Shown: positions 58,071-64,000 of the stretch, piece by piece
Layout: every line of letters begins with the position of its first letter
Position numbering within the stretch: position 1 is the stretch's first letter
Assembly (NCBI GenBank): GCA_022778585.1
Contig: JALFTI010000006.1
Coordinates: forward strand, 1-64,000
Direction of reading: 5' to 3'
DNA: 64,000 bases
Source of the DNA: Pygmaiobacter massiliensis
Lineage (GTDB): Bacteria > Bacillota > Clostridia > Oscillospirales > Ruminococcaceae
Made by a program: the position numbers and the translations under genes
The notes under the pieces: generated by a model
Databases searched by the model: none
The model's input: the letters and a program-made list of their open reading frames with translations, nothing else
Told to the model about the DNA's origin: nothing

Positions 58071-58146
58071 ACACAAGCTATTAGCGGTAAAAAATTGCGG
58101 TATGGGAAAAAAGGCAACGCTTTTAGTGTGTTTACCGCTTTGCTTT

Positions 58147-59010
58147 TTAGCCCAGCTCTCGCAGGTAGCGTACCATAGCAAGCCCGGCTTCGGCCCCTTC
58201 ATGTACAGCCTTTGCTACCTGCAAAAGTCCGCCGGTGCAGTCTCCTGCGGCATATAAGCCAGGAATAGCGGTGGCACCGGTTTGGTCGGTGACAATATTG
58301 CTGCCCGATATTTCGGCACCAAGCTTTCGGGCAATTTCAGCGCTGCCGGCAACCCCCAGCGCCACAAATACGCCTGCGCAGGCAAGCGACGGGGTGGCAT
58401 CGGCAAACTGTACACCGGTTACCTTTTCGCTTCCTTGAATAGCGGCAATAGGGGCGGTGCAGACCGAAAGCCCGTTGAAAAGTTCGGCAGGGGCCGGCTG
58501 ACCATTGGTCAAAAGGGTGACCGAACTGGCAATGGGAGCCAGATGAGCGGCTTCATGCAGTGCGTACTCTCCCGCGCCAACTACAGCTACCGGCAGGTTG
58601 CGGTAGAAAAAAGCATCGCAGGTGGCGCAGTAAGAAACACCTTTGCCCTCCAGCTCTTTAATGCCGGCAATAGCGGGGGCGCGTCGGGCAGCGCCGGTAG
58701 CCAAAAGTAAGGCCGGGGCGGTGTAGCTGCCAGCCGTGGTGTCCACCGTGAAAGAGCCATCCCAACTTACCCCAACGGCTTCGGTCTGGACAAAAGTTAC
58801 CCCCAGCCGCCGTGCGTTTTCCATGCCTTGCTCTGCCAATTGAACACCGCTGATGGGGCCAGAAGGACCGTAGTAGTTTTCAATGGCTTCCGCCCGCGCC
58901 AGAGCGCCGGTATCCTTATAAAGAACGGTGACCTTTTTGCCGGCCCGCACCGCGTACAGTGCAGCCGATACCCCCGCCGGGCCTGCACCGATAATTAAAA
59001 TGTCCTGCAT
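58147..59010 (-). CDS. Thioredoxin reductase-like NAD(P)/FAD-dependent oxidoreductase
   Basis: ILIIGAGPAGVSAALYAVRAGKKV; YCATCDAFFYRN (CxxC); GLYAAGDCTGGLLQVAKAVHEGAEAG. Confidence 0.9.
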   Translation of the reverse strand: MQDILIIGAGPAGVSAALYAVRAGKKVTVLYKDTGALARAEAIENYYGPSGPISGVQLAEQGMENARRLGVTFVQTEAVGVSWDGSFTVDTTAGSYTAPALLLATGAARRAPAIAGIKELEGKGVSYCATCDAFFYRNLPVAVVGAGEYALHEAAHLAPIASSVTLLTNGQPAPAELFNGLSVCTAPIAAIQGSEKVTGVQFADATPSLACAGVFVALGVAGSAEIARKLGAEISGSNIVTDQTGATAIPGLYAAGDCTGGLLQVAKAVHEGAEAGLAMVRYLRELG

Positions 59011-59088
59011 ACAAACCTCCATGCTGAATAATATTGAAAAATAATACAATTTGTATTGTTGCGTGAGAAATATAAGGGCAGGTGCTTC

Positions 59089-59250
59089 TTACCGGGATGT
59101 TTTTGAACGGCTGCAGTTTGAGGAGCAGCTGCCTTGGTGCATGCAACCGGCACAGCTGCCCCGACAACCCCCCCGGCGATGGATGGCGCGTATGGCTGCC
59201 GCAATCGCAACACCGAGCAAGGTCAGAAGAAACCAATCCGCACCGTTCAT
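59089..59250 (-). CDS. 53-aa Cys-rich membrane protein (FeoB-associated Cys-rich-like)
   Basis: Translation MNGADWFLLTLLGVAIAAAIRAIHRRGGCRGSCAGCMHQGSCSSNCSRSKTSR*: one N-terminal TM then 5 Cys in a basic tail. Below ORF-track length cutoff. Confidence 0.7.
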   Translation of the reverse strand: MNGADWFLLTLLGVAIAAAIRAIHRRGGCRGSCAGCMHQGSCSSNCSRSKTSR

Positions 59251-59671
59251 GTTTTACCCCTCACAGTTCTATTTAGTGTTTTGCATAACGCATGAAACTT
59301 TTTTAAAGATACCGGGTTTTTAAAAGGTTGTCAATAAAAAGCGGTCGTAAGCTTGGCAAGGATAAAAGAAAAACTGAAAAATTTTTATTCCGAAAGGTGT
59401 ACATTTTTCTAAAAATAAAATAGACTTGTTTTAAAGTGGCAATTGGTGATAGTATGCCAAAGTTCTGTAATGTTTTGCAAGGAAAAATGTTTTAATATAT
59501 CCCTGTTCTGCCAGATAAAGGTGCAGAGGCTTTGGCAGGCAGATTGAGAAGATAAATGGAATGGGAGAAAAGTGCTTAAGAAAAGTCGCTTTTGGTGAAT
59601 CATCGATTTATACAAAACAAAAATATATTATAAATAATAACAAATTGTATAAATTGGTCGTGCAAATCCGG

Positions 59672-59700
59672 TTGCTTTTTTATGAAAGTTTCGCTATAAT
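59672..59700 (+). promoter_or_regulatory. Promoter for tRNA-Arg
   Basis: TTGCTT-N17-TATAAT. Confidence 0.6.
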
Positions 59701-59739
59701 AATATACTGCGTATGAAAAATATGAAATTACAGACATAA

Positions 59740-59816
59740 GTCTTCGTAGCTCAGCAGGATAGAGCGTTCGCCTCCTAAGCGAAAGGCCGGCGGTTCGAAT
59801 CCGCCCGAGGACACCA
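59740..59816 (+). tRNA. tRNA-Arg (CCT)
   Basis: Acceptor GTCTTCG/CGAGGAC, anticodon arm TTCGC-CTCCTAA-GCGAA, T-arm GGCGGTTCGAATCCGCC, encoded CCA. Confidence 0.95.
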
Positions 59817-59817
59817 A

Positions 59818-59860
59818 AAAAGACAGCCAGTGTATTTTCGCTATGCACTGGCTGTCTTTT
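59818..59860 (+). terminator. Terminator of tRNA-Arg
   Basis: AAAGACAGCCAGTG...CACTGGCTGTCTTTTT. Confidence 0.9.
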
Positions 59861-60317
59861 TGCTGTGTATGCGATTTGGCAGTTTCCTTACGGTACGGAT
59901 ATTATCGATATGCTTTTTGTTGGTCGGTCAAGACCAGTTTGAGGAAAAAAGGCCTTGCGTCCAAAACAGCAGACTTTGCAGGAAAAAAACAGCTGTTTTG
60001 GGTGGCATGGAAAGCACCAAACAGAATTTTGTGCCCGTTTGCGCAGCTGTGACAGACAGCACAGAATTTCATGATGCCCCAGTAAAGCTGAAAGGAAAAA
60101 TACAAAATATAATTGAAATTTTGGATGACAAAATCATTTGGTAAAACGAAGGTAGCTTTTTAAACAGTATTTGACACAGGCTGCTTTGCCGGTGTAAGAT
60201 AACATTATTGTTTTGCGGCCCGCCAACTGGCCATAAAAAGGAAACACGCCAACGAAAGAACTTTTACTCTTTTGATCAACAGGTGTGGGAATGCAAAAGT
60301 CTTCCTGCAGCATACTG

Positions 60318-60352
60318 CGCCGCAAAGCATTTGCTTTGCGGCGTACTTTTTT
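60318..60352 (+). terminator. Terminator-like hairpin in the leader of the aminotransferase gene
   Basis: CGCCGCAAAGC-ATTT-GCTTTGCGGCG-TACTTTTTT. Confidence 0.6.
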
Positions 60353-60403
60353 CGGCGCAGGTTTAAAAAGGCGGGCAAAAAAAGAAAGAGGGGTGCCAAA
60401 AAC

Positions 60404-61555
60404 ATGAGAAATATTGTTGCAGAGCGTTTTGCAGGCGGCGAGGATAATGCAATGAACGCAGCGGCGGCAAGCGCTGCAGATTTTGAGGATATGATCAACC
60501 TTTCCATAGGGGATACAGACTTTACTACGGATGAAAGAATTATTCGGGCGGCTATGGCGGACGCGCTGGCCGGACATACTCATTATACGGCATCCAAAGG
60601 GGACCCGGAGCTGATTGAGGAGGTTTGCCGCTATTATCAGCAGGAATATGGCCTTTGTGTAAAAAAGGAAGAGGTTTTTGTTACCACCTCCAGCTGCTTT
60701 GGCATGGAACTGGCCTTGATGGCCGTTCTCAACCCGGGAGATGAGGTGATTGTGTTTTCCCCTTATTTTACCCCGTATAAAGAGCAGATCGAATTAGCCG
60801 GCGGCGTAACGGTAGAGGTGGAATGCCGGGAGGAGGACGGCTTTGCCATCAGCCGGCAGGCGCTTGAGGCGGCGGTAAGCCCACGCACCCGCGCTATGAT
60901 TTTAAATAACCCCTGCAATCCTACCGGCGCGGCCTATGGGCCGGATTGCCTTGCCATGATTGCCGAAGTGGCCCAAAAAAATGACCTTTTGGTACTGGCA
61001 GATGAGATCTACACCGACTATATGTACCAAATTCCGTTTGTGCCGCTGCGCAGCCTGCCAGGTATGGCCGAGCGGACCATTACCCTGAACAGTTTTTCCA
61101 AAAACTATATCATGACAGGTTGGCGCATTGGGTATATTATTGCCCAGCCGGCCCTGGTGGAGGTATTGGACCGCATTAATGGCAATATGGTCTATTCGGC
61201 CCCCTCTATTTCTCAGCGTGCGGCTATTCATGCACTGCGGCTGCGTGGTGAGATTGGCGGCCAGTATACCAGTTCCTATGCCCAGCGGGTGGCCTATGCG
61301 GCGGACCGGATTAATGCTATGGAGAAACTTTCGGTATTAAAGCCGCAGGGAACCTTTTACCTGTTCCCCAACATTACCGCCACCGGCCTTTCCAGTGCGC
61401 AATTTTGTGCCAAACTGCGCACAGAGGCCCATGTGGTGATGGTGCCGGGCAGTGCTTTTGGCAAAGCAGGAGAAGGCTATGTGCGCATCGCCTGTACCGT
61501 AAGCCAGGAAAAACTAAAAGAAGCCTTTGACCGTATTGAAAAGCTGCAGTTTTAA
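60404..61555 (+). CDS. Pyridoxal phosphate-dependent class I aminotransferase
   Basis: NNPCNPTGA, NSFSKNYIMTGWRIGYI; start chosen at 60404 (MRNIVAERF...). Confidence 0.9.
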   Translation: MRNIVAERFAGGEDNAMNAAAASAADFEDMINLSIGDTDFTTDERIIRAAMADALAGHTHYTASKGDPELIEEVCRYYQQEYGLCVKKEEVFVTTSSCFGMELALMAVLNPGDEVIVFSPYFTPYKEQIELAGGVTVEVECREEDGFAISRQALEAAVSPRTRAMILNNPCNPTGAAYGPDCLAMIAEVAQKNDLLVLADEIYTDYMYQIPFVPLRSLPGMAERTITLNSFSKNYIMTGWRIGYIIAQPALVEVLDRINGNMVYSAPSISQRAAIHALRLRGEIGGQYTSSYAQRVAYAADRINAMEKLSVLKPQGTFYLFPNITATGLSSAQFCAKLRTEAHVVMVPGSAFGKAGEGYVRIACTVSQEKLKEAFDRIEKLQF

Positions 61556-61686
61556 AAATGGCAGCCTGAAGGGCTGATTTTTCTTGCAGTGTGATGTATA
61601 GATACGCTTTCGCTGTTACCCCTTTTGTTTTAAAAACCTTGATAATGGCGTACAGCGGTGTGTTTGTGGTAAAAAGTAAAATGCTA

Positions 61687-61733
61687 AAAAAGCGTTCTGG
61701 CTCAGGTTAATCTGCGCCAGAACGCTTTTCTTT
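61687..61733. terminator. Bidirectional terminator between convergent genes
   Basis: AAAAGCGTTCTGGC...GCCAGAACGCTTTT. Confidence 0.85.
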
Positions 61734-61845
61734 TGGCATGGGGGAAAATAACCGCACAAAGCGGCTGCCCCCCAATAGAGATAAATGGATGCGATCCGAG
61801 TTTCTAAATTCTGTGTACAAGGCAACTGCCAAGGTCAGGCAAAGT

Positions 61846-62805
61846 TTAATTTTTTTCCATATGGGCCTGGGGCAGATTCTTTGTTTCAACGGCCAGAGTT
61901 TTCAGGTCGTAGGGAGTATCCTGATAGACATAATAGTTAAGCCAGTTTGAGAACAAAAGGTTTGCGTGGCTGCGCCAACGGAACAGAATGGGGCCATTGG
62001 GGTCATCGCCGCGGTAGTAGTTTGCGGGCACTGCGGTGCCAAGGCCTTTCGCTTTGTCCCGCAAATATTCGTTCTGCAGGGTTTCTTTGTCGTATTCCAG
62101 GTGCCCGCAGACAAATACCTGCCGGCCGGAGTCGGTGCTTAGCAAAAACAGTCCGGCCTCGTCGCTTTCGGCAAGCGTCCGCAGGGCACTGCACCGGTCC
62201 ACATCCTCCCGGCGTATTTCGGTGTAGCGGGAGTGCGGGGCATAGAACAGTTCGTCAAACCCACGTACCAGCGGGTTTTGCGGGCGGGTGAGATGGTGTT
62301 CAAAAATGCCAAACAGCTTTTGAGAAAGCGGGTATTTGGGAATTCCGTAATGGTAGTAAAGTGCTGCCTGTGCTCCCCAGCAGATGTGCAGGGTACTGTA
62401 CACATGGGTTTTGCTGTATTCCATCAGCTGGCAGATTTCCGGCCAGTAGTCCACCTGCTCGTACTCCATCTGCTCCACCGGCGCGCCGGTGATAATCATG
62501 CCATCGAACCGCCGGTCACAAATCTGGTCAAAGGTCTGGTAAAATGCCGCCAGATGCTCTTCCGGCACATGGCTGCTTTCATGGGTGCCCATGTGCAGCA
62601 AGGTCAGCTGTACCTGCAGGGGCGTGTTTGCCAGCATGCGGGCCAGCTGGGTTTCGGTGGCAATTTTGGTGGGCATTAGGTTCACAATCAGAATCTGCAG
62701 CGGGCGGATATCCTGTGTACAGGCTCTGCCCTCATACATCACAAAAATATTTTCCTGGTTAAGCGCTTCGGCAGCAGGCAGGTTTTGGGGAATAATGATG
62801 GGCAT
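61846..62805 (-). CDS. metA: Homoserine O-acyltransferase, MetA family (acetyl-CoA type predicted)
   Basis: MPIIIPQNLPAAEALNQENIFVM; ILIVNLMPTKIATETQ; LHICWGAQAALYYHYGI; residue 111 is Glu. Confidence 0.93.
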   Translation of the reverse strand: MPIIIPQNLPAAEALNQENIFVMYEGRACTQDIRPLQILIVNLMPTKIATETQLARMLANTPLQVQLTLLHMGTHESSHVPEEHLAAFYQTFDQICDRRFDGMIITGAPVEQMEYEQVDYWPEICQLMEYSKTHVYSTLHICWGAQAALYYHYGIPKYPLSQKLFGIFEHHLTRPQNPLVRGFDELFYAPHSRYTEIRREDVDRCSALRTLAESDEAGLFLLSTDSGRQVFVCGHLEYDKETLQNEYLRDKAKGLGTAVPANYYRGDDPNGPILFRWRSHANLLFSNWLNYYVYQDTPYDLKTLAVETKNLPQAHMEKN

Positions 62806-62819
62806 ATTTACAGGCTCCT

Positions 62820-64000
62820 TTACCCTTCGCAGGCTGCGGCCAGTGCTTGGTCGAAGTCAGCGATAATGTCCTTGATATTTTCAATGCCCACCGATACACG
62901 GATCAATTCCGGCTGGATGCCGGCAGCAATCTGGTCCGCTTCGGAAAGCTGGCGGTGGGTAGTGGAAGACGGGTGCAGTACGCTGGTGCGGATATCACCC
63001 ACATGTACGACCAAACTGGTAAGCTTCAAATGTTCAATGAACCGTGCGCCGGCTGCAAGACCTCCCTTTACCCCAAAGGTGAGCACGCCGGACTGGCCGT
63101 TTGGCAGATATTTTTGCGCCAGTTCAAAATACGGGCTGGAGGAAAGACCAGGGTAGTTTACCCAGGCAACATAGGGGCTTTGCTCCAAGTGAGAGGCAAG
63201 CGCCAGGGCATTTTCACTGTGGCGCTCCATGCGCAGGTGCAAAGTATCCAGCCCCAGATGGGTCAGGTAAGCGTTCATGGGGGCCATGGTGCAGCCAAAG
63301 TCCCGCAGCAGGTGGCTGCGCAGCTTGGCGGCAAAGGCGGCTGCGCCGAACTTTTCGGTATAAATCAGGCCGTGGTAGCTCTCGTTGGGTTCGGTCAGAC
63401 CCTTAAATTTGCCCGAAGCCTTCCAGTCAAAATTGCCGCCGTCAATTACCATGCCGCCCACGCTGGTGGCGTGGCCGTCGGAATATTTTGTAGTGGAGTG
63501 GATGACAATGTTGGCGCCATACTCCAGCGGGCGGCACAGGGCGGGGGTAGCCAGGGTGTTGTCCACCACCAGCGGCACCCCTAGTTTTTTTGCGGCCGCA
63601 GACCATTTTTCAAAGTCCAGTACCGACAAAGCGGGGTTGCCCAGTGTTTCGGCGAACAATACTTTGGTGTTGGGCTTTGCCGCAGCCAAAAGTTCATCTA
63701 AACTCACATCCGGGTTGATGAGGGTGCAGTCGATCCCCATACCGGCAAAGGAAACGGTGAGCAGATTGTTAGAGCCGCCGTAAATGTTGGTGGAAGCCAG
63801 AATATGGTCTCCCTTTTCGCACAGGTTCAGCATGCACATTAAAGTGGCGGCCTGGCCGCTGGCGGCGCTTACTGCGGCGACGCCGCCTTCCAAAAGCGCC
63901 ATTTTTTCTTCCAGTACGGCCAAGGTGGGGTTACCCAGCCGGGTATACATAAACTCGGGGCTTTCCAGGTCAAACAGGGCGGCTACATCCGCATTATTGT
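62820..64000 (-). CDS. metY: O-acetylhomoserine aminocarboxypropyltransferase (MetY-like PLP enzyme), 5' end beyond window
   Basis: Reading frame stays open to the window end (NNADVAALFDLESPEFMYTRLGNPT...); HSTTKYSDGHATSVGGMVIDGG PLP-Lys region. Confidence 0.88.
   Translation of the reverse strand, partial: NNADVAALFDLESPEFMYTRLGNPTLAVLEEKMALLEGGVAAVSAASGQAATLMCMLNLCEKGDHILASTNIYGGSNNLLTVSFAGMGIDCTLINPDVSLDELLAAAKPNTKVLFAETLGNPALSVLDFEKWSAAAKKLGVPLVVDNTLATPALCRPLEYGANIVIHSTTKYSDGHATSVGGMVIDGGNFDWKASGKFKGLTEPNESYHGLIYTEKFGAAAFAAKLRSHLLRDFGCTMAPMNAYLTHLGLDTLHLRMERHSENALALASHLEQSPYVAWVNYPGLSSSPYFELAQKYLPNGQSGVLTFGVKGGLAAGARFIEHLKLTSLVVHVGDIRTSVLHPSSTTHRQLSEADQIAAGIQPELIRVSVGIENIKDIIADFDQALAAACEG

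Noticed and set aside
1-64000. CRISPR arrays, insertion sequences, prophage or defence systems
   Set aside because: No regularly spaced repeats, transposase/integrase motifs, or defence-type genes were recognised; genes are housekeeping or metabolic with compact operons.

Overview
This 64 kb window reads as an ordinary chromosomal segment of a Firmicute/Clostridia-type bacterium; an Oscillospiraceae-like origin is my inference from gene content. I see no phage, transposon or CRISPR array. It holds three tRNAs (Glu-CTC partial, Asn-GTT, Arg-CCT). The main coding blocks are: alpha-glucan enzymes; three tandem DUF3048 lipoproteins; a PnuC transporter; SPFH/NfeD; zapA-U32-dut; mreBCD-mrdA-minD-mgsA; hisS-aspS; a peptidase plus dipeptide ABC operon; a large aromatic amino acid operon (aroB-aroC-aroE/K-aroQ-aroF-aroA-tyrA) next to pheA; rsmA; a second DAHP synthase; and metY-metA. 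The most interesting content is too short for the supplied ORF track. Two ribosome-mediated transcription attenuators carry unannotated leader peptides. One is Phe/Tyr-rich (MDRLNLAAEYFSFRFGFYFTKAYFCCANEG) and precedes aroB and its operon. The other is Tyr-rich (MAHLHTTAVYAYYYSFGYQFTGAFLAVQRCV) and precedes the second DAHP synthase. Each has a consensus promoter, a Shine-Dalgarno, a G+C-rich terminator and mutually exclusive 1:2 / 2:3 / terminator pairings readable by eye. A further candidate regulatory RNA, a hairpin whose loop complements the SD region, precedes pnuC.
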